A DNA stretch of 29,911 nucleotides, taken from CAZHAC01 sp964383855. GTDB lineage: Bacteria; Chloroflexota; Dormibacteria; Dormibacterales; Dormibacteraceae. Shown piece after piece: positions 7,539 through 15,256 of the stretch (position 1 is the stretch's first letter; each line of letters opens with the position of its first letter). The stretch lies in assembly GCA_964383855.1 (NCBI GenBank), contig CAYLIP010000033.1, forward strand, positions 1 to 29,911, given 5' to 3'. The notes under the pieces are model-generated. The model was not told the origin of the DNA, made no database searches, and saw only the letters and a program-made list of their open reading frames with translations. The position numbers and the translations under genes were made by a program.

Positions 7539-8896
7539 CGGGGTCTTCCCCCGACGCCGTCGGGATTGAGAACGCCCTTCGGATCGAGCGCGCCGCGCAC
7601 CGCTTGCCAGACCTTCATCCACTCGCCCATCTCCTCGGCCACCCAGGCCGCGCGGACGCGGCCGACGCCGTGATGATGGCTGATCGTCGCCCCCTCGCGA
7701 AGGCAGGTCTCCATGGCCGCATCCCAGCAGGAGTCGTAGGCGGCCTCGGCGGCGGCCTCGCTGTCCGCGCTGCCTGCGAACGTGAAGTAGGCGCAGCAGC
7801 CCTGCTCATACCCATGGCCGAAGTGGCAGAGGGCCAGCGCTCGCTCGGACAGCGAGGCCTTGATGCGGTCGTAGACCGCGGGCAGCCGGCTCCACTCCGT
7901 GGCCACCTCGATGGTGTCGACGAATGCCCCGACCGGCTGCATCAGGTCGAGCAGCCGCTGGGCGGAGAGGTCGTAGCGATGGGTTCGCCACCGCTCCCAG
8001 GGGCCAGGTCCGAGGTCCTGGGCGCCGGCCGCCGCCCTCCCGACCACGGCCGCCTCCGCCTCCGCCACCGCGGGATCTCCGCAGGTGGCGGCGACGAGCA
8101 GGCATCCCGGCTCGCTCACCCCCTGGAACATGGTGTCCTCGGGGTCATAGAGGCGCATCACCAGCGGCCGGATCCCGGCCTGGAAGACCCGCCGCATGGC
8201 GTCCAGCCCGGCGCGCACATCGCTGAAGAGGTAACCCCGGCCGGCGATGGCGGCAGGCACCCTGTGAATGCGAAGCGTGGCGTCGAGGATGACCGCCAGG
8301 GCGCCTTCGGAGCCGGCGAGCAGCTGGTGCAGCGCGGGTCCGACCGCCGACCGCGGGCCGGGGCGGGGCTGGAGCAGGGTGCCGTCGGCGAGCACCGCCG
8401 TGGCGCCCAGCAGCATGTCCTCGATGTTGCCCCACCGGGACGACTCCTGCCCCGAGGAGCGCGTCGCGATCATGCCCCCGATCGAGGCCACCGGCAGCGA
8501 GCTCGGGTGGTGGCCCAGGGTCAGCCCCTGCTGATTGAGGGCCATCTCGACGTCCAGCCCGGCCGCGCCCGCCTGCACGCGCATGACCAGGTTCTCGGCG
8601 TCGACCTCGAGGACCCGGTCGAAGCCGCGCAGATCGAGGGCCAGCTCGCCGCTCTCCGGCGACAGGGCGCCGGTCACGGCGCTGGCCCCTCCCACCGGGA
8701 TCACCCGCACGCCCTCCGCGCTCGCCCAGCCCAGCAGCCTGGAGACCTGCTCGTAGGTGCCCGGCCGGACGACGAGCACCGGCGGCGGCGCCTGGCCGGC
8801 GCGCTCCCGGATCAGGCGCATCGGCCAGAGGTCGCGGACGGGGCGTTCCTCGACGCTCAGTCCCAGCCGCTCGAGGGCCTCCCTCAGGGAGCTCAC
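7535..8896 (-). CDS. FAD-binding oxidase, alkyldihydroxyacetonephosphate synthase-like
   Basis: A 453-residue vanillyl-alcohol-oxidase-fold flavoprotein. The FAD-binding PP-loop region is at about 36–170 (VVRPGTYEQV, VIPVGGASAVTG 65–76, SIGGMIATRSSGQESS and WGNIED), and the substrate domain follows. Two features point to alkylglycerone-phosphate synthase rather than generic GlcD/D-lactate dehydrogenase: the IATRSSG…GNIEDML block and the SHHHGVGRVR motif near 406–415, with a Tyr in GCCAYFTFAG where AGPS has its catalytic Tyr. AGPS swaps the acyl chain of acyl-DHAP for a fatty alcohol to make an ether bond. The start is GTG 8896 in a GTGA overlap with glpB. D-lactate/glycolate oxidase activity is the alternative. 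Confidence 0.85.
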   Translation of the reverse strand: MSSLREALERLGLSVEERPVRDLWPMRLIRERAGQAPPPVLVVRPGTYEQVSRLLGWASAEGVRVIPVGGASAVTGALSPESGELALDLRGFDRVLEVDAENLVMRVQAGAAGLDVEMALNQQGLTLGHHPSSLPVASIGGMIATRSSGQESSRWGNIEDMLLGATAVLADGTLLQPRPGPRSAVGPALHQLLAGSEGALAVILDATLRIHRVPAAIAGRGYLFSDVRAGLDAMRRVFQAGIRPLVMRLYDPEDTMFQGVSEPGCLLVAATCGDPAVAEAEAAVVGRAAAGAQDLGPGPWERWRTHRYDLSAQRLLDLMQPVGAFVDTIEVATEWSRLPAVYDRIKASLSERALALCHFGHGYEQGCCAYFTFAGSADSEAAAEAAYDSCWDAAMETCLREGATISHHHGVGRVRAAWVAEEMGEWMKVWQAVRGALDPKGVLNPDGVGGRPR

Positions 8897-10020
8897 CGGC
8901 CCCGCCCGGCGGCGGCAAAGCCGCCCGCCAGCCATCCGGTCAGCAGCGGGACCCCGGACCCTCCCGGGCCGGCCTCATCCCAGCCCGCGAGCAGCGCGCC
9001 GGCGGCGTAGAGGTTCTGGAAGCCGCCCGGCCGCAGCCGGCGGTCGGTGGCGACCCCGGTCAGGAAGGCAGGGTCCGGGTCGAGGTACTCGAGATGGGGC
9101 AGCCGCGGGTTGCCGTGCGCAGGCGCGCCGGCGAAGGCCGCCTCCAGCCCGAGGAGGGGCTCGTCCACCCTTCGCTCCTTGCGCAGACCGCCGCCGATGA
9201 AGCGGCCGGTCGCGAGCACGAAGGCATCCGCCTCCAGGCGCTCGGTGCCGGCGAGCGCCGCCTCCAGGTGTTCCTGGTCGCCGGCGAAGCCGTCGATCTC
9301 CAGTCGCCGGAGATGCGCGCCGGCCGCGCCCACCCAGGCGTGGAGGGCCTGGTGCAGCCGCCATCCGAAGGGGCTGGGCGTGGTCGCCAGCAGCTCGAAG
9401 CCGCGGTCGGGCAGCCCGGCCAGCCCGGGCGGGAAGGCGATCGCCTCCGCCCGCACGCCGGCCAGCGGCGGCGCGGCGCGGCCCACGAGGTCGGTCAGCG
9501 AGGCGCCCACCGGCAGGTCGGCGGCCTCGACCGGGTGCGCGAAGGCGTCGACCCCGGCCAGCTCCCGCATGGTCTCGGCGGTGGTCTCGGCGTCGTAGTC
9601 GGACACTCGGTCGAAGCCCACGACCGCGACCCGGCGAGTCCGGAGCGATCCCAGCTCGCCGCCCGCGGCCGCCGCCGGCACCAGCGCCGCGGTCCGGGGC
9701 CGGCCGTGCAGGTCGGCGTAGGCGGCGGCCGAGCGCCACGAACCCGCCAGCTCGAGCCCGGCCATCCGGAGACCGGTGAGCAGGGCGTCGACGGCGGCAT
9801 CGAGGGCCGAGCCGAGCTGCAGCGGATCGAGCTCCAGGCGCCGCAGCGGATGCGCGGCCGGCAGCGCCGCAAGGTCGGGGTCGAAGGCGAAGGCGCCGCT
9901 GTGAAGCGCGGATGCGCCGGGGGCCCGCCAGGCCAGCGTGACCTCGGCTCCCGCCAGCCGGGCGGCCACCGCCGCGGCACACCCGGCCAGGCCACCGCCG
10001 GCGACGAGGACCCGCCTCAC
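8893..10020 (-). CDS. glpB: GlpB-like glycerol-3-phosphate dehydrogenase subunit B
   Basis: A 375-residue flavoprotein. The N-terminus carries a Rossmann dinucleotide fold (RRVLVAGGGLAGCAAA, 2–17), then VTLAWRAPGASALHSGAFAF, typical of GlpB, and a C-terminal FAD-closing segment (GGFQNLYAAGALLAGWD). In E. coli, GlpB works with GlpA and GlpC in the anaerobic membrane dehydrogenase that turns glycerol-3-phosphate into DHAP. Neither partner is in this window, so a lone or diverged role is possible. The start is GTG 10020, making a GTGA overlap with the ribF stop; it overlaps the AGPS-like gene downstream the same way. FAD made by the preceding gene product is its expected cofactor. Confidence 0.82.
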   Translation of the reverse strand: MRRVLVAGGGLAGCAAAVAARLAGAEVTLAWRAPGASALHSGAFAFDPDLAALPAAHPLRRLELDPLQLGSALDAAVDALLTGLRMAGLELAGSWRSAAAYADLHGRPRTAALVPAAAAGGELGSLRTRRVAVVGFDRVSDYDAETTAETMRELAGVDAFAHPVEAADLPVGASLTDLVGRAAPPLAGVRAEAIAFPPGLAGLPDRGFELLATTPSPFGWRLHQALHAWVGAAGAHLRRLEIDGFAGDQEHLEAALAGTERLEADAFVLATGRFIGGGLRKERRVDEPLLGLEAAFAGAPAHGNPRLPHLEYLDPDPAFLTGVATDRRLRPGGFQNLYAAGALLAGWDEAGPGGSGVPLLTGWLAGGFAAAGRGR

Positions 10021-10925
10021 GGGGTGGCGAGCAGCCGCCTGGTATCGGCCACGTCGCGATCGATCTGCGCGACCAGGTCGGACACCGAGGGGTAGCGGGT
10101 GTCCGGGTGCAGGCGGGCGGCGAACTCAACCTCGACGCGCTGGCCGTAGAGGTCGCCCTCGAAGTCGAGCAGGTAGGCCTCCACGGCCAGCTCGCCGCCG
10201 CCGAAGGTGGGCTGGTGGCCGACCGAGATGGCGGCCATCCGCTCACCGAAGCCGCCCCGAGCCCACCCCGCGTAGGCGGCCGGGCTCGGCGTCAGCTTGA
10301 CCGGGTCGATCTCCAGGTTGGCGGTCGGAAAGCCGAGCTCGCGGCCTCGCCGGCTGCCGCCGACCACGGTGCCGCGGGCGCTGTAGCGGCGGCCGAGGAG
10401 CTCGGCCGCCGCCCCAACCTCGCCGGAGCCGAGCAGGCCCCGGATGGCGGAGCTCCCGACCATCCGGCCTTCGACCTGGACCGCGCCCACCTCGACCACC
10501 CGGTATCCGTGCTCACGCAGCCAGGCGGCGTCGCCGGATCGCCGGCGTCCGAACGCGAAGTCGTACCCGCAGACGATCTCCGCCACCTCGACCCTGTCCT
10601 CCAGCCAGGCCATGAACTCGCGGGGGGACTTGTCCGCGAAGGCGAGGTCGAACGGAATCACCACGACGTGCTCCACCCCGAGCGCCGCCAGCAGCTCGAC
10701 CTTCTCGTCCAGCAGCGTCAGCAGCTGGGGCGCGTGCTCGGGCGAGAGCACCGCGCGCGGGTGCGGCTCAAAGGTGACGACGACCGTGGCGGCATGCCCG
10801 CCGGCGCTCCGCCGCACCTGCTCGAGGAGGGCGCGGTGGCCCAGGTGGACGCCGTCGAAGCTGCCGATGGTGACCGCGGCGCTGCCGATCGCCTGAACCG
10901 GATCGCCGACGTGGAGCGAGGTTAT
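10017..10925 (-). CDS. ribF: Bifunctional riboflavin kinase/FAD synthetase, with ATA start
   Basis: A 302-residue enzyme making FMN then FAD from riboflavin. The N-terminal FAD synthetase nucleotidyltransferase motif is TIGSFDGVHLGH (residues 19–30), with FEPHPRAVL, GYDFAFGRRRSG and VEGRMVGSSAIRGLL further on; the C-terminal riboflavin kinase domain has RGTVVGGSRRGRELGFPTAN. The first NTG codon in frame (GTG 10817) lies after the FDGVHLGH motif and would cut it off. Upstream there is no ATG, GTG or TTG. The ATA at 10925–10923 gives the usual spacing before the motif (compare E. coli RibF) and forms an ATAA overlap with the truB stop. AAGG lies 7 nt before it. I therefore annotate from ATA. 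Confidence 0.9.
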   Translation of the reverse strand: MTSLHVGDPVQAIGSAAVTIGSFDGVHLGHRALLEQVRRSAGGHAATVVVTFEPHPRAVLSPEHAPQLLTLLDEKVELLAALGVEHVVVIPFDLAFADKSPREFMAWLEDRVEVAEIVCGYDFAFGRRRSGDAAWLREHGYRVVEVGAVQVEGRMVGSSAIRGLLGSGEVGAAAELLGRRYSARGTVVGGSRRGRELGFPTANLEIDPVKLTPSPAAYAGWARGGFGERMAAISVGHQPTFGGGELAVEAYLLDFEGDLYGQRVEVEFAARLHPDTRYPSVSDLVAQIDRDVADTRRLLATP

Positions 10926-11806
10926 GGCAGCACCTTTTCGGGCACGAAGGTGCGGCGCAGAGGGTCGCAGTGACCGAGCGCGACCAGGCGTCCCGACTCG
11001 CTGTGGGCCCGCAGCTGGCCGGGGGCCGGCTCGGGCAGCACGCGCACCGACCGGCCCTGCCGGACCTGTGCCTCCTGCTCGAGGTTGAGGCGGACGGGTG
11101 CGATCTCGGGCGGCAGGACAACCTCGGGTGCGAGCAGCCGGGCCTCCACGGCCTCCATAGTGTCAAGCGCCTCGAGCCGGGCCGCATCCTGGATGCGCAG
11201 GGGCCCGTAGGCGGTGCGCACCAGGCGGCCGAGATAGCCGCCGACGCCGAGGGCGGCGCCCAGGTCGCGGGCCAGCGAGCGCAGATAGGTGCCGCTGCCG
11301 CACTCGACGCGGATCACGGCGACGGCGCGCGCTCCGGGGCGGAACTCGAGGAGCTCGGCGGCGTGGATCTCGACCTCCCGGGCGGCCGGCCTCTCCGCCT
11401 CGCCCTGGCGGGCTCGCAGATACGAGCGCCGGCCGTCGACCTTGACCGCCGAGAAGGCGGGTGGCTCCTGCCGGATCCGGCCCACGAAGCCGCGCAGCCG
11501 CTCCCGGACCGCCGGTTCGGCGACGGAGGAGGGATCCGCCACGGGCTCCGGCTCGGCCTCGGCGTCGTCGGTGGCGGTTACCGAGCCCAGGTGCACCTCC
11601 GCCTCATAGGTCTTGGGCAGGCGGTGCGCGTAGTCGGCGAGCCGGGTCGCGCCTTCAAAGAGGATGGGGAGCACACCGGTGGCCAGCGGGTCGAGCGTTC
11701 CCGCATGCCCGACGCGCCTGGCGCCGGTGAGGTCGCGCAGCCTCTTGACCACCGCGAAGGAGGTCGCGCCGGCCGGCTTGTCGACGTTGAGAGCGCCCGG
11801 TCGCAA
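10922..11806 (-). CDS. truB: tRNA pseudouridine-55 synthase
   Basis: A 294-residue enzyme that makes pseudouridine 55 in the T-loop of tRNAs. The conserved start GALNVDKPAGATSFAVVKRL and the catalytic Asp in RVGHAGTLDPLATGVLPI (near residue 40) are clear, followed by AFSAVKVDGRRSYLRARQG and the YLRSLARDLG segment. An acidic insertion (TATDDAEAEPEPVADP) sits where relatives have TDTxDxxG. The start is TTG 11806, just before the family N-terminus; longer frames run antiphase into nrnA. It begins 10 nt after the nrnA stop and its stop (TAA 10924–10922) overlaps the ribF ATA. Confidence 0.94.
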   Translation of the reverse strand: MRPGALNVDKPAGATSFAVVKRLRDLTGARRVGHAGTLDPLATGVLPILFEGATRLADYAHRLPKTYEAEVHLGSVTATDDAEAEPEPVADPSSVAEPAVRERLRGFVGRIRQEPPAFSAVKVDGRRSYLRARQGEAERPAAREVEIHAAELLEFRPGARAVAVIRVECGSGTYLRSLARDLGAALGVGGYLGRLVRTAYGPLRIQDAARLEALDTMEAVEARLLAPEVVLPPEIAPVRLNLEQEAQVRQGRSVRVLPEPAPGQLRAHSESGRLVALGHCDPLRRTFVPEKVLP

Positions 11807-11816
11807 CAGCCTGAGC

Positions 11817-12779
11817 CTAGCGTGCGGAGGTCGCGGTGATGGCTTCCTTGACCGCCTCGAGCACCGCCGGCACCGCATCCCTGAGAGGCATCCGGAGCTC
11901 CGCGCCGGCCGCCCGCAGGTGGCCGCCGCCGCCGAAGCGGCCGCAGAGCGAGGCGGCGTCGACCGAGCCCCGGCTGCGGACGCTGATCTTGGTCAGCCCC
12001 CCGCTCACCTCCTTGAAGAGGATGGCCACGTCGAGTCCGGCAATCGAGTTGAGGGTGTCGATGATGCCCTCCGACTCAGACATGACCGCCTCCGCCTCCT
12101 TCAGCATCCGGCGCGTGACCTTGGCCCAGGCCAGCCTTCCGTCCATCTCCACCTGCATGCTGGCCACCGAGAGGGCCTGGAGGCGCAGGGTGGTGAGCGG
12201 GCGCGACTTGTAGACCATGGTCGCGATGTGTCCGGGGTCGGCGCCGTGGCGGGCCAGCCTGGCCGCGTCCTCCAGCGCCTGCGGCGTCGTGTTCTCGTGC
12301 CGGAAGCCGCCGGTGTCCGTCATGAGCGCCGTGTAGAGGTTGGTGGCGATGGTCGGGGTGATCTCCCAGCCGTACTCCTCGAGCATCCGGAGCACCATCT
12401 GCCCCACCGCCGAAGCGGTGTCGTCGATCACGTTCACGTCCCCGAACATCGAGTTGGAGAGGTGGTGGTCGATGTTGACGATGGTGGCGTGGCTGGCGAT
12501 GTGCTTGACGGCGGTGCCCGAGCGCTCCATGTTGCCGGCGTCGAAGAAGAGGACGAGCCCGGGGTCGGCGTGATCGGGCGGGCTCTCGACGATCATGTCC
12601 CAGCCCGGCAGCCAGCCATACATGTCACGGGGCAGCGGCGGCGGGATCAGCACCCAGACCTCCTTGCCCAGCGAGCGCAGCACCTCGGCGAAGGCGAGGC
12701 TGCAGCCCAGCGTGTCCCCGTCGGCGTCCTTGTGGCCGAAGATCAGCACGTGGCTGTTGGCCTCGACCAGCGCCCGCAC
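11817..12779 (-). CDS. nrnA: DHH-family bifunctional oligoribonuclease/PAP phosphatase NrnA
   Basis: A 320-residue DHH/DHHA1 phosphoesterase that degrades short RNAs and dephosphorylates pAp. Motifs: GHKDADGDTLGCS near 15–27 (metal-binding; the family more often has PDGDA), LVLFFDAGNMERSG, the NIDHH motif, and the DHHA1 signature FGGGGHLRAAG near the end. In the conserved cluster it follows rbfA and precedes truB. The first NTG in frame is GTG 12779, which cuts the first helix short. An in-frame ATA at 12812–12810 overlaps the rbfA stop as ATAG and would add 11 residues that complete a plausible N-terminal helix (ATQLRTEYEQ). The conservative GTG start is given here. Confidence 0.93.
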   Translation of the reverse strand: MRALVEANSHVLIFGHKDADGDTLGCSLAFAEVLRSLGKEVWVLIPPPLPRDMYGWLPGWDMIVESPPDHADPGLVLFFDAGNMERSGTAVKHIASHATIVNIDHHLSNSMFGDVNVIDDTASAVGQMVLRMLEEYGWEITPTIATNLYTALMTDTGGFRHENTTPQALEDAARLARHGADPGHIATMVYKSRPLTTLRLQALSVASMQVEMDGRLAWAKVTRRMLKEAEAVMSESEGIIDTLNSIAGLDVAILFKEVSGGLTKISVRSRGSVDAASLCGRFGGGGHLRAAGAELRMPLRDAVPAVLEAVKEAITATSAR

Positions 12780-12808
12780 CTGCTCGTATTCGGTCCTGAG
12801 CTGGGTAG

Positions 12809-13213
12809 CTATTCCTCTGGCTCCTTTTCTGCCTCTTCCGGTTTGGCTGCTTCTCGTACGGCCTCTTGCGGCGGCAGGATCTCGCGCAGCGTCTTGGATA
12901 TCCGCACCGAGTACTCGATCGACTCGTCGAGCTCGAAGATGATCTCCGGCGAGAACTTCAAGTTGGACAGCCTCCGGCCCAGCTCGTGTCTGATCAACCC
13001 CCGCGCCGATTTGAGCCCCGCCAGCGCCTCGCGCTGCGCGTGCTCGTCACCGAGAACGCTTACACGTACCCTAGCCGAGCGGAGGTCGGGCGACATGCGG
13101 ACCTCGGTGATGCTCACGAAGCCGATGCGCGGATCCTTGAGCTCCCGCTGGATGATCTGCATGATCTCCTCCCGGACCTGCTGCCCCACCTGGGTAGTCC
13201 GATACGAAGTCAT
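12809..13213 (-). CDS. rbfA: 30S ribosome-binding factor A
   Basis: A 134-residue KH-like protein that binds the 30S subunit near the 5' helix of 16S rRNA late in maturation. The usual sequence landmarks are present: REEIMQIIQRELKDPRIGFVSITEV at about 14–38, LRSARVRVSV, and HELGRRLSNLKFSPEIIFELDESI. The last ~20 residues form an acidic Glu/Lys/Pro-rich tail. The start is ATG 13213. It sits 21 nt after infB and ends just before nrnA, the common infB–rbfA–nrnA–truB order. It is cytoplasmic and probably co-transcribed with infB. Confidence 0.96.
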   Translation of the reverse strand: MTSYRTTQVGQQVREEIMQIIQRELKDPRIGFVSITEVRMSPDLRSARVRVSVLGDEHAQREALAGLKSARGLIRHELGRRLSNLKFSPEIIFELDESIEYSVRISKTLREILPPQEAVREAAKPEEAEKEPEE

Positions 13214-13234
13214 GACCAGCCCGCCGCGACGGGA

Positions 13235-15217
13235 TTAGAGCTCCTCGCGCTCGAGCCGGAACGTCTCCATGGTCTCGCCGCCGCGGATGTCCTCGAAGTT
13301 CTCGAGGCCGATGCCGCACTCCTGGCCGGCCACCATCTCGCGAACGTCCTCCTTGAAGTGCTTCAGCGAGGAGATGCGGCCCTCCCAGACCAGCCCGCCG
13401 TCGCGGTAGAGCTTGGCGTAGCCGCCGCGGCTGACCTTGCCCTCGGTCACGCGCGACCCGGCGATGATGCCGAGACGCGGGATCTTGATCGGCATCACGA
13501 CCTCGACCTGGCCCTCCTCGACCTGGCGGTAGGTCGGCTCGCGCATGCCCTTGGCGGCTCGCTCGACGTCCTCGGTCAGCTTGTAGATGACGTCGTAGTA
13601 GCGGACCTCGACCTTGGCCTTCTCGGCCGCCCGCTCGGCTGCTGGCGTCGGCTTCAGGTTGAAGCAGACGATGATCGCGTTGGAGACCGAGGCGAGCAGG
13701 ATGTCGGAGTCGGTGACGACGCCGACGCCGTTGCCCACGACCTTGATCGTGACCACCGGGTCCTCGATCTTGGAGAGGGCCGCCAGAACCGCCTCCAGCG
13801 TGCCCTGCATGTCGGCCTTGACGACAAGGTTGAGCTCCTTGGTCTCGCCGGCCTGCGCGCGCCGGGCCAGCTCCTCCAGGGTGAGTCGCGGCGTGAACGC
13901 GGTCGCGGTCTCGGTCGCGCGCTTCTCCTGCAGCTTGGCGAGCGCGATCGAGCGGGCCGCCTTCTCAGAGCCGACGACCTGGAAGATGTCGCCGGCGACC
14001 GGGACCTCGGGCAGGCCGGAGACCACCACCGGGGTGGCCGGCGGGGCGTCGGTGACGCCGTTGCCACGGTCGTCCGTGAGGGCGCGGACGCGGCCCGAGA
14101 TGTGGCCGCACACGAAGTGATCGCCCACCCGGAGCGTTCCCGCCTGGACGAGCACCGTCGCGACCGGGCCCCGGCCCCGCTCCATGTGCGCGTCGACCAC
14201 GGTGCCCAGCGCATGGCGCTCGGGATTGGCGTGGAGGTCCAGGATCTGGCTCGAGAGGACGATCGTCGTCAGCAGGTCGTCCAGGCCCTCCCCGGTCCGG
14301 GCGGAAACGTGGACGCACTCATACTCGCCGCCGAAGTGACGGGTGACGATGCCGTTCTCGGCCAGCTCGGCGTGCACCCGGTCGGGGTTGGCGTTGTCCT
14401 TGTCGATCTTGTTGATGGCGACCACGATCGGCACGTCGGCGGCCTTGGCGTGCTGGATCGCCTCCACCGTCTGCGGCATCACGCCGTCGTCGGCGGCGAC
14501 CACGAGGACGACCAGGTCGGTGACCTGCGCGCCGCGGGCGCGCATGGCCGTGAAGGCCTCGTGGCCCGGCGTGTCGATGAAGACCACTGGGTCGCCGTCG
14601 TCGGTCTCGACCTTGTAGGCGCCGATCCGCTGCGTGATCCCGCCGGCTTCCCCGGAAGCCACCTTGGTCTTCCGGATGGCGTCGAGGATCGATGTCTTGC
14701 CGTGGTCGACGTGGCCGAGCACGGTCACGATCGGCGGTCGCGGCTTGAGCTTGGCCTTGTCCTCGCTGGCCAGGGAGAAGAGCTCGTCGCGGGTCTTGGC
14801 GACCACGTTCTCGCCCTCGGTCTCGACCGAGATCAGGTCCTCCAGCGCGACCGGCTCCACCTCGAACCCGAACTCGTCGGCGACGATCTCGGCGGTGCCG
14901 TAGTCGATCACCTGGTTGACCTGGGCCAGGACCCCGTTGGCGATCAGCTTCTTGATCACGTCGGTGGGGTTGATGCCCATCTTCTCGGCGAGGTCGCGGA
15001 CCGACAGGTTGGGAGGGAGCGCGATCTTGCGCTCGCCGTTGGGCGCGACACGGGTGGCGACCGCGCCCTGCTTGGCGAACTGCTGGCGGGCGGCCTCGAT
15101 CGCCCGGGGGGTCAGCTGGGCTGCCGGGTTCCGGGAGAGCATCCGGTTCTGCTGCAGGAAGTTCTGGAGCTCCTTCGGATGGACGTCGAGCTCGCGCGCC
15201 AGTTCTATGACTTTCAT
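13235..15217 (-). CDS. infB: Translation initiation factor IF-2
   Basis: A 660-residue GTPase that places initiator tRNA on the 30S subunit; it is on the short side because there is no long disordered N-terminus. Two IF2_N-like helices are visible (IELARELDVHPKELQNFL at 4–21 and LSVRDLAEKMGINPTDVIKK at 71–90). The G domain starts near 160: GHVDHGKTS (168–176, G1), GGITQRIGAY (G2), DTPGHEAF (G3), NKID (G4). Domains II–IV follow. The start is ATG 15217 without a clear Shine-Dalgarno; a TAGAAT box lies 16 nt upstream. The start lies 39 nt after the LLM gene, so it may have its own promoter in the operon. Confidence 0.97.
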   Translation of the reverse strand: MKVIELARELDVHPKELQNFLQQNRMLSRNPAAQLTPRAIEAARQQFAKQGAVATRVAPNGERKIALPPNLSVRDLAEKMGINPTDVIKKLIANGVLAQVNQVIDYGTAEIVADEFGFEVEPVALEDLISVETEGENVVAKTRDELFSLASEDKAKLKPRPPIVTVLGHVDHGKTSILDAIRKTKVASGEAGGITQRIGAYKVETDDGDPVVFIDTPGHEAFTAMRARGAQVTDLVVLVVAADDGVMPQTVEAIQHAKAADVPIVVAINKIDKDNANPDRVHAELAENGIVTRHFGGEYECVHVSARTGEGLDDLLTTIVLSSQILDLHANPERHALGTVVDAHMERGRGPVATVLVQAGTLRVGDHFVCGHISGRVRALTDDRGNGVTDAPPATPVVVSGLPEVPVAGDIFQVVGSEKAARSIALAKLQEKRATETATAFTPRLTLEELARRAQAGETKELNLVVKADMQGTLEAVLAALSKIEDPVVTIKVVGNGVGVVTDSDILLASVSNAIIVCFNLKPTPAAERAAEKAKVEVRYYDVIYKLTEDVERAAKGMREPTYRQVEEGQVEVVMPIKIPRLGIIAGSRVTEGKVSRGGYAKLYRDGGLVWEGRISSLKHFKEDVREMVAGQECGIGLENFEDIRGGETMETFRLEREEL

Positions 15218-15233
15218 GGAGGGGGAACGACTG

Positions 15234-15239
15234 ATTCTA
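15234..15239 (-). promoter_or_regulatory. Candidate -10 box TAGAAT upstream of infB
   Basis: The minus strand reads TAGAAT with 16 nt to the infB ATG, in the 39-nt gap after the LLM gene. The nt between box and start are pyrimidine-rich (ccccctcc) and lack a Shine-Dalgarno, so a transcript starting here would have a very short leader. No convincing -35 box is seen. It resembles boxes before secD, tyrS and rimP. Confidence 0.35.
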
Positions 15240-15256
15240 CCCAGCCGCGTTGAGGG

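Noticed and set aside
12866..15253. 795-codon open frame on the plus strand
   Set aside because: Antisense shadow of infB and rbfA; repetitive Asp/Val/Leu composition only.
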